From Haloarchaeobius amylolyticus (GTDB taxonomy: Archaea > Halobacteriota > Halobacteria > Halobacteriales > Natrialbaceae), in assembly GCF_026616195.1 (NCBI RefSeq), contig NZ_JANHDH010000001.1:2046001-2110000 (forward strand): a stretch of DNA of 64,000 nucleotides, written 5' to 3'. The position numbers and the translations under genes are program-made. This document shows, in pieces, positions 41,436-50,166 of the stretch. Numbering within the stretch: position 1 is the first letter of the stretch; every line of letters starts with the position of its first letter. Under the pieces are notes generated by a model. The model was not told where the DNA came from. It saw only the letters and a program-made list of their open reading frames with translations, and ran no database searches.

Positions 41436-42668
41436 TCAGAGCACGCCGAAGCCGAACGACGGGAAGCCGAGCACCGGCCCCCAGACGAAGTGCAGCGCAA
41501 CGCCGACCACGACCGCCGGGATGGTCGTGTAGATGCTGGCGACGACGGCGGCCTTCCTGTCGATGGCGAGCAGCGGGAACAGGGCGTCCCCGTCCTGGCT
41601 GATGGCGTTGGCCACCAGTGCCGAGAACGGGAGGCCGCCACTCGCGTACACCCCGGACAGCACGATCTGCGGGCCACAGCCCGGAATCAGGCCGACGGCG
41701 GCCCCGGCGACGGGAGCGATGACCCCGGCTGCCTGCGCGGCAGCGCCGATGTCGGCGCCCGTCACGAGCAGGAAGTACTCGTACAGCAGGTACGCACCGA
41801 TGACCCAGACCGTGACGAAACTGGTCTCCATCGCGGCGTGCTGGAGCGTCCCGTAGAGCGAGTCGAAGGACTCGCGGGCCTTCCCGACAGCTCCCTCGCC
41901 GATGTAGTGCCGACCCACGAAGTACAGGTAGAACGACAGCGTCGTCCCGAGCAGGCCGAACACGGTGAACAGGCCGTCGAAGCCCAGTCCCAGGGTCATC
42001 GACACGTCGGGTGCCCCACGCACCAGGTAGGTGACGCCGAGGCCGAGCGCGGCCATGGCGGCGACCCACCAGACGACGTGCGCCCCGTGCGAGAGCGGCG
42101 TCAGCACCGGTGAGTGCCGGTCTGGCCCGAGTTCGTGGGCGTGGGTCGGGCAGTCACAGCCGTACTCGTGTGCCGGGTTCGGCGTGACGGTGCTGCGCTG
42201 GCCGACCACCGCGGTCCCGCCGTCGGTGGTCGCGGGCTGGAGCCGGGCGACCGCGGCGTCGACCCGGTGAACCCCGAGCCCGACCCAGTCGACGAGGTAG
42301 CCGAAGACGACCGCGGTGACGAACGCGATACCGTAGGCGTACAGCGCGGCCTCCGGCGCGAGCACGAGGATGACGAACGCGGCGTCGCCTGCGGTCGCGA
42401 CGAGCGTGGCGACGACGGTCCCGAACGAGACGGTCCCGCGGACGTAGAGGGGCATCATGATGATGGCACCGCCACACCCCGGCGTCAGGCCCATGAGCGC
42501 CCCGAACAGCGGCTGGAAGCGCTCGTTCTCCTCGATCTTCGCGAGCAGCGCCCCGCCGGTCCGGTACTGGACGAGGCCGAACACGAGGATGGTGATGGCG
42601 ACGAAGGCCGACACCTGCACGTAGCCGTCGCGCAGGGAGGCGAGCGTCACGTCGAGGTACTCGTTCAC
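41436..42668 (-). CDS. Putative manganese/heavy-metal exporter (10TM, PF11449-type)
   Basis: A 410-residue membrane protein with about ten spans. It is built of two similar halves, each with a PGCG motif: GLTPGCGGAIIMMPLYVRG near residue 60 and GLIPGCGPQIVLSGVYASG near 345, both followed by a GDA[AL]F motif. This matches the PF11449 family, annotated as a putative manganese or heavy-metal exporter. The central loop is rich in Cys and His (EYGCDCPTHAHELGPDRH), a plausible metal site. Two near-palindromic operators lie between the TATA-like box and the start, so metal-dependent repression is likely. Substrate not proven. Confidence 0.75.
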   Translation of the reverse strand: MNEYLDVTLASLRDGYVQVSAFVAITILVFGLVQYRTGGALLAKIEENERFQPLFGALMGLTPGCGGAIIMMPLYVRGTVSFGTVVATLVATAGDAAFVILVLAPEAALYAYGIAFVTAVVFGYLVDWVGLGVHRVDAAVARLQPATTDGGTAVVGQRSTVTPNPAHEYGCDCPTHAHELGPDRHSPVLTPLSHGAHVVWWVAAMAALGLGVTYLVRGAPDVSMTLGLGFDGLFTVFGLLGTTLSFYLYFVGRHYIGEGAVGKARESFDSLYGTLQHAAMETSFVTVWVIGAYLLYEYFLLVTGADIGAAAQAAGVIAPVAGAAVGLIPGCGPQIVLSGVYASGGLPFSALVANAISQDGDALFPLLAIDRKAAVVASIYTTIPAVVVGVALHFVWGPVLGFPSFGFGVL

Positions 42669-42707
42669 GGGCGGCGCCTCTCGGTTTCGTCGGTGGAAGA
42701 ATCAGAT

Positions 42708-42749
42708 TTAGACATATCTAACAATTTTATTCGTATTAGATAGACCTAC
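42708..42749 (-). promoter_or_regulatory. Tandem DtxR/MntR-like operators and promoter of the metal exporter
   Basis: TTAGACATATCTAA at 42708-42721 is an inverted repeat (TTAGA-4-TCTAA). A second, weaker copy TTAGATAGACCTAC begins at 42736, 28 bases later. Between them ATAAAATTG on the minus strand (42722-42730) can be the TATA box. The form resembles DtxR/MntR/IdeR-type operators (TTAGG...CCTAA). A repressor or activator here would control the exporter. Confidence 0.5.
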
Positions 42750-42846
42750 GCTGAGAGAAGACTAATAGGTGTCGGCGTGAGGGTCGGTATCCCGGGACAG
42801 TCCAGGGAATCGCCGCCCCGTCCCCGTCGCTTCCGACGCCCCTGCC

Positions 42847-44613
42847 TCACTCCCCGCCGAGGGCGCGGTGGATCGCCGCGGCGGTCTTCGCGCCGACGCC
42901 CTCGACCGACTGCAACTCGTCGACGCTGGCGTTCCGGACGTTATCGACGCTGCCGAACCGTCGGAGGAGGCGCTTCCTGGTCTCGGGGCCGACCCCGTCG
43001 ACCCCGTCAAGCACCGTCTCGACCGAATCACGGAGCGTCTGGTGGTACTGGACCGCGAAGCGGTGGGACTCGTCGCGCACCCGCTGGAGCAGGTGGAGCT
43101 GTGGCGCGTCGTCGGGCCAGTCGTGGGTCCGGTCTGGCGTGATCACCTGCTCCTCCTGCTTGGCGAGCGCGATGGCGGGGACGTCCCAGCCGACCGCCGC
43201 GAGAGCGTCGAGGGCGGCGTCCAGTTGCCCCTGCCCGCCGTCGATGAGCAGGAGGTCGGGGTCGGGGCGGTCGTCCCGGCCCTCGACTGCTCTGGTGGCG
43301 CGCCAGCGAACCAGGGTCCGCATGTTGGCGTAGTCGTCGTTCGCCTCGGTGAGCTTCTTGCGCCGGTAGTCCGACTTCTGGGGCGACCCGTCGACGAAGG
43401 TGACGTTCGAGCCGACGACCGCCTTCCCCTGCGCGTGGCTCACGTCGAAGCCCTCGATGCGGGCGACGCGGTCGAGGCCGAGCGCGTCGGCGAGGGCGGC
43501 GGACTCGTCCCGGCGGCCGACGTTCCGACGGGCGTTCTTCAGCGCGAGTTCGACCAGTTTGGCCTCCCGGCCGGCGCCGGGGACCCGGACCGCGACGCCC
43601 TCGGCGTCGAGCCACGCCGCGACCTCCTCGTCGTCGTGGTGTTCGGGCAGGAGCACCGCGTCGGGGAGCTGGCGCTCGGCGTAGAACTGGACGAGGAACG
43701 CCGCGAGCACGGCCGGGATGGTGTCGCGCTCGTCCTCGGGCTCGGTATCCGCGACCTCGGGCGCGTCGAGGGTGTGGCGGTCGCGCTCGACCAGTTGCCC
43801 GCCCTCGGCGTGCAGTCGGGCGACGGTCGCGTCGGTCCCCTGGATGGCCACCCCGAGCACGTCGACGTGACGCTCGTCGCTCTGGCTGCTGACGGCCTCG
43901 CCGCCGGCCCCGTGGAAGGAGTCCACGACGGCGAGGCGGTCCCGGAGGTTCGCGGCGCGCTCGAAGTGCTGGTCGGCGGCCGCGGCCTCCATCTCGGTCC
44001 GGAGGGGGTCCGCGAGCACGCCCGTCTCGCCGGCGAAGAACCGCTCGACCGACCCCACGTCGGCGAGGTAGTCCGGTTCGGTTATCTCGTCGGTGCAGGG
44101 CGCGGTGCACAGCCCCATCTCGTAGTCGAGGCAGGGGCGGTCCCGGTTGGCGAACTTGTGGTCCGAACAGCCCCGCACCCCGAACGTCTCGCGGAGGGCC
44201 TTCACGACGGTCTCGACCCGGCCCTTGTCGGTGAAGGGGCCGTAGACCGTCGCCTCCTCGCCGGGGTCGCGGGTCACCTCGATGCGGGGGAACTCGTGGT
44301 TCGTCAACTGCACGAGGGGGTAGGACTTGTCGTCCTTCAGCCGGACGTTGTACCGCGGCTGGTGGCGCTTGATGAGGTTCGCCTCGAGGAGCAAGGCCTG
44401 CGTCTCGGTGTCCGTGACGGCCACGTCGAGGTCGTCGGCGCGGTCGACCATCCGGCGGATGCGGGCCGACCGCGGGTCGGCGTACGACCGGACGCGGTCC
44501 CGCAGGTCGACCGCCTTCCCGACGTAGAGCGTGGTGTCGCCGTCGAGGAACTGGTAGACGCCCGGCTCGGTCGGGAGGTCGCCAGCCCGATCGCGAAGCG
44601 TGGCCGCGTCCAT
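42847..44613 (-). CDS. uvrC: Excinuclease ABC subunit UvrC
   Basis: A 588-residue UvrC. The N-terminal GIY-YIG nuclease domain contains [28 protein letters not shown]; the conserved Tyr, Gly and Arg are present. A Cys-rich loop ([30 protein letters not shown], split over residues 120-150) follows. The C-terminal endonuclease domain has the catalytic [11 protein letters not shown] and LLIDGGQGQ motifs, and a helix-hairpin-helix pair at the end ([28 protein letters not shown]). It incises on both sides of damage in nucleotide excision repair. Start chosen at [14 protein letters not shown]. It is divergent from a small gene over 112 bases. Confidence 0.96.
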   Translation of the reverse strand: MDAATLRDRAGDLPTEPGVYQFLDGDTTLYVGKAVDLRDRVRSYADPRSARIRRMVDRADDLDVAVTDTETQALLLEANLIKRHQPRYNVRLKDDKSYPLVQLTNHEFPRIEVTRDPGEEATVYGPFTDKGRVETVVKALRETFGVRGCSDHKFANRDRPCLDYEMGLCTAPCTDEITEPDYLADVGSVERFFAGETGVLADPLRTEMEAAAADQHFERAANLRDRLAVVDSFHGAGGEAVSSQSDERHVDVLGVAIQGTDATVARLHAEGGQLVERDRHTLDAPEVADTEPEDERDTIPAVLAAFLVQFYAERQLPDAVLLPEHHDDEEVAAWLDAEGVAVRVPGAGREAKLVELALKNARRNVGRRDESAALADALGLDRVARIEGFDVSHAQGKAVVGSNVTFVDGSPQKSDYRRKKLTEANDDYANMRTLVRWRATRAVEGRDDRPDPDLLLIDGGQGQLDAALDALAAVGWDVPAIALAKQEEQVITPDRTHDWPDDAPQLHLLQRVRDESHRFAVQYHQTLRDSVETVLDGVDGVGPETRKRLLRRFGSVDNVRNASVDELQSVEGVGAKTAAAIHRALGGE

Positions 44614-44725
44614 GCTGGTCGCGCTAGGGCGCGGCCTCAAATGGGGGTTTCGTTGGCGTCGCGATATCCGACTTGGTACCTCAGGGCACCTCGCTATCCG
44701 CCTCTGGGATTTATAATGATTCGTC

Positions 44726-45031
44726 ATGCAACTCGGGAACCTCGAAGCGTACCTCGAGACAGAACTGCAGTACCCCATCGAACTCGAGTCGGTCCTCGAC
44801 CGCATCGGGGCGCTCGAGGTCGAGGCGCCGAACGAGTCCGACACCGACACCGTCGCGGCCATCCTCGGCCCGCTCGGGTCGGACCGCTACAACTCGGCGC
44901 AGGAGCTGCTGGAGACCATCCTCGGGAACCTGAGCGAGGAGTACATCGGGCGGAAGTTCTACGACGACCGCGGCGGCAACCACCTGGAGGTCGCGGCGGG
45001 CCCGCGGGACGAGGCGGACATCTCCTTCTGA
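44726..45031 (+). CDS. Conserved small acidic protein (DUF2795/DUF5789-like)
   Basis: A 101-residue soluble protein, [20 protein letters not shown] at the N terminus, with [20 protein letters not shown] in the middle. This resembles the small DUF2795/DUF5789-type proteins of halophilic archaea. No catalytic motif. The TATA-like box is a TTATAATGATTC stretch about 15-25 bases upstream, so the transcript may be nearly leaderless. Function unknown. Confidence 0.65.
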   Translation: MQLGNLEAYLETELQYPIELESVLDRIGALEVEAPNESDTDTVAAILGPLGSDRYNSAQELLETILGNLSEEYIGRKFYDDRGGNHLEVAAGPRDEADISF

Positions 45032-45096
45032 GGCGCCTCGCTCTGGCGGGGTCGCTTGCGGCAGATACAAACCCGCGCCGCGAGGAGGTATCGACC

Positions 45097-45360
45097 ATGA
45101 CCGACACGGTCCAGTGCTGGCTGGTCGAGCGCACCTTCGACCAACGGAACCTCGTGACCATCGTGTACGCGACGCCCGACGGCGAGCGCTTCCTGCAACA
45201 GGAGCGCTCGGCGAACTCGCTCACCCGGAACCCCGTCACCGCTGGCAAGACGGTCCCCGAGGAGAACCTCGAACAGACGGACGACGAGGCGACCCGCGAG
45301 CGCTACGCGAAGGAGGCGACGCGGACCGCGGAGCAGTACGACCCGGACGAAGCTATCTGA
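45097..45360 (+). CDS. 87-residue conserved haloarchaeal protein
   Basis: Starts MTDTVQCWLVERTFDQRNLVTIVYATPDGERFLQQ, a beta-rich region, then an acidic helical C terminus (YAKEATRTAEQYDPDEAI). A ribosome-binding-like GAGGAGG lies about 10 bases before the ATG, unusual here, so this message may have a leader. No family recognised. It follows the DUF5789-like gene by 65 bases on the same strand. Confidence 0.65.
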   Translation: MTDTVQCWLVERTFDQRNLVTIVYATPDGERFLQQERSANSLTRNPVTAGKTVPEENLEQTDDEATRERYAKEATRTAEQYDPDEAI

Positions 45361-45433
45361 GTATCGAGGACTCTATAGCGGCCCTTTCTTGTACTGTGGG
45401 GTCGCGAGAAGCGTGCTACGAACCATCAGTGTA

Positions 45434-45443
45434 TCTATAAGTA
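45434..45443 (+). promoter_or_regulatory. TATA-like box of ABC module 1
   Basis: TCTATAAGTA lies 22-31 bases before the ATPase ATG at 45465. Confidence 0.5.
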
Positions 45444-45464
45444 CCTGTCGGTTGTAGTAAATGT

Positions 45465-46436
45465 ATGGTTCCTGCAATCGAACTTTCCGGCGTAACGAAG
45501 CGTTTCGGCGACGAGGTCGTCGCGCTTCGTGACCTCGACCTCCGGGTCGAGGAGGGGGAGATATTCGGGTTCCTGGGGCCCAACGGCGCCGGGAAGTCGA
45601 CGACAATCGACATGCTGCTCGACTACATCCGGCCGACAGCAGGGACCGTGACGGTCCTCGGTATGGACGCGCAGGCCGACAGCCTGGCGGTCCGCCAGCG
45701 CGTCGGCGTGCTGCCCGACGCCTACCACGTCTACGACCGCCTCACCGGGCTGCAACACGTCCAGTTCGCGGTCGACTCGAAGCGCGCGAGCGACGACCCG
45801 ATGGCGCTCCTGGAGCGCGTCGGCATCGCCGAGGCGGCCGACCGGAAGGCCGGCGGCTACTCGAAGGGGATGAAACAGCGGCTCGTCCTCGCGATGGCAC
45901 TCGTGGGCGAACCGGACCTGCTCATCCTCGACGAGCCGACGACCGGGCTGGACCCCAACGGGGCCCGCGAGATGCGCGAGATCATCCGCGCCGAGGCGGC
46001 ACGAGGCGCCACGGTGTTCTTCTCGAGCCACATCCTCGAACAGGTCGAGGCGGTCTGTGACCGCGTCGCCATCCTCAACCGGGGCGAACTCGTCGCGGTC
46101 GACACCATCGAGAACCTCCGCGCCAGCATGGGCGGCGGGGCGACCCTCACCGTCACCGTCGACGGCGAGCCCACCGACGAGACGCTCGACACCGTCGAGC
46201 AGCTCCCCGGCGTGACCTCGGTCACCGCCGCGGGGTCGACCCTGACCGTGGCCTGTGACACCGGCGCGAAGACGGCCGTCCTCGACGCCATCGAGTCGAC
46301 CGGCCTCGTCGTCAGCGACTTCGCCACCGAGCAGACCTCGCTGGAGGACCTGTTCATGCAGTTCACCGCCGACGCGCCCGCGGCCGAGACCGAAGCCGAA
46401 CTTCGGACCGACGGCGACGGGGAGGTGCGCGCATGA
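45465..46436 (+). CDS. ABC-type ATPase, module 1 (CcmA/NosF-like)
   Basis: A 323-residue ATPase of the drug/copper-type export class. Walker A is GPNGAGKSTT (about residues 36-45), Q-loop region VGVLPDAYHVYDRLTG, signature YSKGMKQRLVLAMAL, Walker B LLILDEPTTGLD and switch histidine SSHILEQVEAVCDRV. A C-terminal domain (from about residue 220) with repeats of VTVDGE/VTAAGS follows. It overlaps its permease by four bases (ATGA). Nearly the same sequence recurs in modules 2 and 3, so it arose by tandem duplication. Export substrate unknown. Confidence 0.9.
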   Translation: MVPAIELSGVTKRFGDEVVALRDLDLRVEEGEIFGFLGPNGAGKSTTIDMLLDYIRPTAGTVTVLGMDAQADSLAVRQRVGVLPDAYHVYDRLTGLQHVQFAVDSKRASDDPMALLERVGIAEAADRKAGGYSKGMKQRLVLAMALVGEPDLLILDEPTTGLDPNGAREMREIIRAEAARGATVFFSSHILEQVEAVCDRVAILNRGELVAVDTIENLRASMGGGATLTVTVDGEPTDETLDTVEQLPGVTSVTAAGSTLTVACDTGAKTAVLDAIESTGLVVSDFATEQTSLEDLFMQFTADAPAAETEAELRTDGDGEVRA

Positions 46437-47281
46437 GCCTGACCGCCGTCGCGAAGAAGGACTTCACCGACGCCCGCCGGTCGCGGTCGCTGTGGCTGCT
46501 GTCGGCGCTGTTCGTCCTGTTCGCCGCCGGGATGGCGTGGATCTACACCGAGATCACCGCCACCGGTGGCGCGGGCGCGGACCCGGAACTCAGTGCCCTC
46601 GGGCTCTACGACTTCCTGGCGTCCTCGGCGACGCTGTTCATCAGCATCACGGCGCTCGTCATCGCCCACAAGGCCATCGCGGGCGAGCGTGATTCGGGCT
46701 CGATGAAACTGCTGCTCGGCCTGCCCCACTCGCGGGCCGACGTGCTGTTCGGGAAGGTCCTCGGCCGGGCCGTCACCCTCGCCCTGCCCATCGTCCTCGG
46801 GATGGTGGTCGCCCTGGGCGTCATCGTGGCGCTGTACGACTCGTACAACCTGGCCGAGTACGCCGTGTTCGTGAGCATCACGCTGGTGTTCGCGCTCGTC
46901 TACATCGGCCTCATGACGGCCATCTCGGCCAGCGTCTCGACGGCCGGCAAGGCCTCGGCGCTGGCGTTCGCCGTCTTCGCCGTGCTGGAACTCCTCTGGA
47001 ACGCGATCCCCATGGGCGTCCTGTACGTCGCGAACGGCTTCACCCTGCCCGGCTCCATCGCCGAGTACCCCGACTGGTACTTCGGCATCGTCAGCCTGAC
47101 GCCCAGTTCGGCCTACCAGTCCGCCCTCACGGCGGTCCTCGACGGCGCGAACACCGGTGCGACCCTCACGGGTCGTGACGCGTTCTACCTCGAGCCGTGG
47201 TTCGGCTTCGTCTGGCTGGCGTTCTGGCTGGCGGTCCCGCTCGGCATCGCGTACCTGCGATTCGACCGCGCGGACCTCTGA
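46433..47281 (+). CDS. ABC-2 type permease, module 1 (NosY-like)
   Basis: A 282-residue membrane protein with about six spans. The N terminus LTAVAKKDFTDARRSRSLWLLSALFVLF is the usual opening of ABC-2 permeases. The cytoplasmic loop IAGERDSGSMKLLLGLPHSRADVLFGKV is the coupling region and is almost repeated in module 2. A C-terminal RFDRADL motif ends the chain. It couples to the ATPase whose stop it overlaps. Likely exports a lipid, peptide or metal; not determinable. Confidence 0.85.
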   Translation: MSLTAVAKKDFTDARRSRSLWLLSALFVLFAAGMAWIYTEITATGGAGADPELSALGLYDFLASSATLFISITALVIAHKAIAGERDSGSMKLLLGLPHSRADVLFGKVLGRAVTLALPIVLGMVVALGVIVALYDSYNLAEYAVFVSITLVFALVYIGLMTAISASVSTAGKASALAFAVFAVLELLWNAIPMGVLYVANGFTLPGSIAEYPDWYFGIVSLTPSSAYQSALTAVLDGANTGATLTGRDAFYLEPWFGFVWLAFWLAVPLGIAYLRFDRADL

Positions 47282-47324
47282 GCCCGGACCTCTCTCGTCG
47301 CTGACTGTTCTGCGTTTTAGCCGA

Positions 47325-47334
47325 CTCTTATTAC
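47325..47334 (+). promoter_or_regulatory. TATA-like box of ABC module 2
   Basis: CTCTTATTAC lies 27-36 bases before the ATPase ATG at 47361, within the 79-base gap between modules 1 and 2. Confidence 0.5.
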
Positions 47335-47360
47335 ACACGTTTTCGTACCAGAACCTAGCC

Positions 47361-48281
47361 ATGGCCGCCATCGAACTCGACAGCGTCACCAGGCGCTTCG
47401 ACGAGGTGCTCGCGCTCGACTCGCTCTCCATGACCGTCGCGGACGGCGAGGTGTTCGGATTCCTGGGACCCAACGGGGCCGGGAAGTCGACCACCATCGA
47501 CATCCTCCTCGACTTCGTCCGCCCGACATCGGGCGAGTGTCGCGTGCTCGGTATCGACCCGCAACAGGACCCCGAGGCCGTCCGCCAGCGCGTCGGCGTC
47601 CTCCCCGACGGCTACCACGTGTACGACCGGCTCACGGGCCGGCAACACGTCCAGTTCGCGGTCGACTCGAAGGGTGCGAGCGACGACCCGACGAGCCTCC
47701 TCGACCGCGTCGGTATCGCCGACGCCGCCGACCGCAAGGCCGGCGAGTACTCGAAGGGGATGACCCAGCGACTCGTCCTCGCGATGGCCCTCGTCGGCGA
47801 ACCGGACCTGCTCGTCCTCGACGAGCCCACGACGGGACTTGACCCGAAGGGAGCCCGCGAGATGCGCGAGATAATCCGCGCCGAGGCCGACCGGGGCGCG
47901 ACCGTCTTCTTCTCGAGTCACATCTTAGAGCAGGTCGAGGCGGTCTGCGACCGCGTCGCCATCCTCCGGCAGGGGCAACTGGTCGCCGTCGACAGCATCG
48001 ACAACCTCCGCGAGGGCATGACCGGGACCGCCGAGACGCTGACCGTGACGACCGCCGAGCCGGTCGACGAGTCGGTCCAGGACGCGCTGCGGGACATCGA
48101 GGGCGTCGCCGCGGTCTCGGCCGCGGGGCGCGAACTCACCGTCTCGCTCTCGGCCAACGTGAAGATGGACGTGCTCGGGACGCTGGAGGAGTGGAACGTC
48201 GACGTGCAGGACTTCGCGACCGAGGAGACCTCGCTCGAGGAGCTGTTCGTGCGCTACACCGAGACGGAGGCCGACGCATGA
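47361..48281 (+). CDS. ABC-type ATPase, module 2 (CcmA/NosF-like)
   Basis: A 306-residue ATPase, closely similar to module 1: FGFLGPNGAGKSTTIDILLDF, VGVLPDGYHVYDRLTGRQHV, YSKGMTQRLVLAMAL, LLVLDEPTTGLDPKGARE and FFSSHILEQVEAVCDRV. The C-terminal regulatory part is more diverged (LTVTTAEPVDESVQD). Start was set at MAAIELDSVTRRF, with a TATA-like box at leaderless spacing. It overlaps the permease gene by four bases. Confidence 0.9.
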   Translation: MAAIELDSVTRRFDEVLALDSLSMTVADGEVFGFLGPNGAGKSTTIDILLDFVRPTSGECRVLGIDPQQDPEAVRQRVGVLPDGYHVYDRLTGRQHVQFAVDSKGASDDPTSLLDRVGIADAADRKAGEYSKGMTQRLVLAMALVGEPDLLVLDEPTTGLDPKGAREMREIIRAEADRGATVFFSSHILEQVEAVCDRVAILRQGQLVAVDSIDNLREGMTGTAETLTVTTAEPVDESVQDALRDIEGVAAVSAAGRELTVSLSANVKMDVLGTLEEWNVDVQDFATEETSLEELFVRYTETEADA

Positions 48282-49147
48282 GCTGGCTCGTCGTCGCCCG
48301 GAAGGACTTCCAGGACGCGGTTCGCTCGAGGGTGCTCTGGGTGGTCTCGGCGCTGTTCATCCTCCTCATGGCCGGGATGGTCGCCGTGTTCTCGCTCACC
48401 GAGGGGCTGCTCACCGCGGGCGGGCAGGGTGGCGGTCCCGGCGCCGCGCCGGGGGCTGCCGGCGTCAACTTCGGGCCGTTCATCTTCCTCGCCAGCGCGA
48501 CCACGCTGTTCGTCACCATCACGGCGCTCGTGACCTGCCACAAGTCCATCGCCGGCGAGCGCGATTCGGGCAGCATGAAGCTCCTGCTCGGCCTGCCACA
48601 CTCTCGACGCGACGTGCTCGTCGGGAAGACGGTCGGCCGGACCGCGGTGCTCGCCCTGCCCGTCCTGCTCGGCTTCCTCGTCTCCTACCTCGTCGCGGTG
48701 GGGTACGGCGTCGACTTCCCGCTGGCGGAGTACGTCCTGTTCGCCCTGTTGACGGTGCTGTTCGCGTTCGTCTACGTCAGTATCGTCGTGGGCGTCTCGG
48801 CGACGACCGGCTCCAGCTCGCGGGCGACGACGCTCGCGATTGGTATCTTCTTCGTCTTCGAGATCATGTGGGACGTGGTGCCGACCGGGGTGCTGTTCCT
48901 GGTCAACGGGTTCTCGCTCCCGGTGAACCCGGCCAACTACCCGGCGTGGTACTTCCTCGTGACGTGGGTCGCCCCCAGCGGGGCGTACAACGCGGCCCGG
49001 GAGGCCGTCCTGCCCGAGTCCGCGGCGGTGTCGCTGCCGGCCGACGCGTGGTTCCTCGACCCCGCCGTCGGCTTCCTGTTCCTCGGGTTCTGGGTCGTCG
49101 CCTCGCTCGGGGTCGGCTACCGCCGGTTCGAGCGCGCTGACCTCTGA
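48278..49147 (+). CDS. ABC-2 type permease, module 2 (NosY-like)
   Basis: A 289-residue membrane protein with about six spans. MSWLVVARKDFQDAVRSRVLW is its opening, and IAGERDSGSMKLLLGLPHSRRDVLVGKT is the coupling loop, near-identical to module 1. A Gly-rich insert (LLTAGGQGGGPGAAPGAAG) follows the first span. It ends RFERADL. The two permeases of modules 1 and 2 are recognisable duplicates; module 3 is more distant. Confidence 0.85.
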   Translation: MSWLVVARKDFQDAVRSRVLWVVSALFILLMAGMVAVFSLTEGLLTAGGQGGGPGAAPGAAGVNFGPFIFLASATTLFVTITALVTCHKSIAGERDSGSMKLLLGLPHSRRDVLVGKTVGRTAVLALPVLLGFLVSYLVAVGYGVDFPLAEYVLFALLTVLFAFVYVSIVVGVSATTGSSSRATTLAIGIFFVFEIMWDVVPTGVLFLVNGFSLPVNPANYPAWYFLVTWVAPSGAYNAAREAVLPESAAVSLPADAWFLDPAVGFLFLGFWVVASLGVGYRRFERADL

Positions 49148-49187
49148 GGCCGGTTCCCGCGCCAGGAACCATCGTTCCCGGAAGAAG

Positions 49188-49197
49188 ACCTATACAA
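49188..49197 (+). promoter_or_regulatory. TATA-like box of ABC module 3
   Basis: ACCTATACAA lies 22-31 bases before the ATPase ATG at 49219. Confidence 0.5.
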
Positions 49198-49218
49198 CCG
49201 GCGAGAGATGACTCGCGC

Positions 49219-50166
49219 ATGACCGCCATCGAGTGCCGGGGCATCACGAAACGCTTCGGCTCCGTCACTGCCCTCCGTGACCTCGACCTCACGGTCGAGT
49301 CGGGCGAGGTGTTCGGCTTCCTCGGTCCGAACGGGGCGGGGAAGTCGACCACCATCGACATCCTGTTGAACTACACGTACCCGACCACCGGCGAGGCGCG
49401 CGTCCTCGGCATGGACGCCGCCGAGGAGACGGTCGCGGTGCGCGAACGCACCGGCGTCCTCCCCGACGGCTACGGCCCGCTCGGGGAGATGACGGGCCGC
49501 GAACACGTCGCGTTCGCCATCGAGGCGAAACAGGGCTACGAGGAGCCCATGGCACTGCTGGAGCGCGTCGGCATCCCCGACGCCGCCGACCGGCCCGCCA
49601 CGGGCTACTCGAAGGGGATGCGCCAGCGCCTGATGCTCGCCATGGCGCTGGCGGGCGAGCCCGACCTCCTCATCCTCGACGAGCCCTCGACCGGGCTGGA
49701 CCCGGCCGGCGCCCGCGAGATGCGCGAGATAGTCCTCGAAGAGGCCGACCGCGGAGCGACCGTCTTCTTCTCGAGTCACATCCTCGAGCAGGTCGAGGCG
49801 GTCTGTGACCGCGTCGGCATCCTGAGCGAGGGCCGCCTCGTCGCCATCGACACCATCGAGGGCCTGCGCGAGGCCGCCGGCACGACCGGCGAGTTGACCG
49901 TCACCCTCGACTCGGCGCCCGACGGCCTGCCGGGGAGCGTCCGGGCGCTCGACGGCGTCTCCTCGGTCGAGGCGTCGGGCCACACCATCACGGTGGGCTG
50001 TGAGAACCGGGCGAAGGGGATGGTCGTCCAGGCCTGCTACAACGCCGGCGCGACCGTCGAGAACATCGAGACGAGCCAGGCCTCGCTGGAGGACCTGTTC
50101 GTCGCCTACACGCAGGGCGACGGCGAGGCGGCCCGGCCCGCCACCGCGCCGGGGGCCGAGCCATGA
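49219..50166 (+). CDS. ABC-type ATPase, module 3 (CcmA/NosF-like)
   Basis: A 315-residue ATPase paralogous to modules 1 and 2. FGFLGPNGAGKSTTIDILLNY, GVLPDGYGPLGEMTGREHV, YSKGMRQRLMLAMAL, LLILDEPSTGLDPAGARE and FFSSHILEQVEAVCDRV are conserved. The Q-loop region lacks the HVYDRLTG of the other two and the C-terminal domain diverges, so it is the outlier. It overlaps its permease start by four bases (ATGA). Confidence 0.9.
   Translation: MTAIECRGITKRFGSVTALRDLDLTVESGEVFGFLGPNGAGKSTTIDILLNYTYPTTGEARVLGMDAAEETVAVRERTGVLPDGYGPLGEMTGREHVAFAIEAKQGYEEPMALLERVGIPDAADRPATGYSKGMRQRLMLAMALAGEPDLLILDEPSTGLDPAGAREMREIVLEEADRGATVFFSSHILEQVEAVCDRVGILSEGRLVAIDTIEGLREAAGTTGELTVTLDSAPDGLPGSVRALDGVSSVEASGHTITVGCENRAKGMVVQACYNAGATVENIETSQASLEDLFVAYTQGDGEAARPATAPGAEP

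Noticed and set aside
42684-42704. CGGTTTCGTCGGTGGAAG as a minus-strand ORB
   Set aside because: Too few matching positions and no G run; the nearby TTAGA...TCTAA operator explains the region better.
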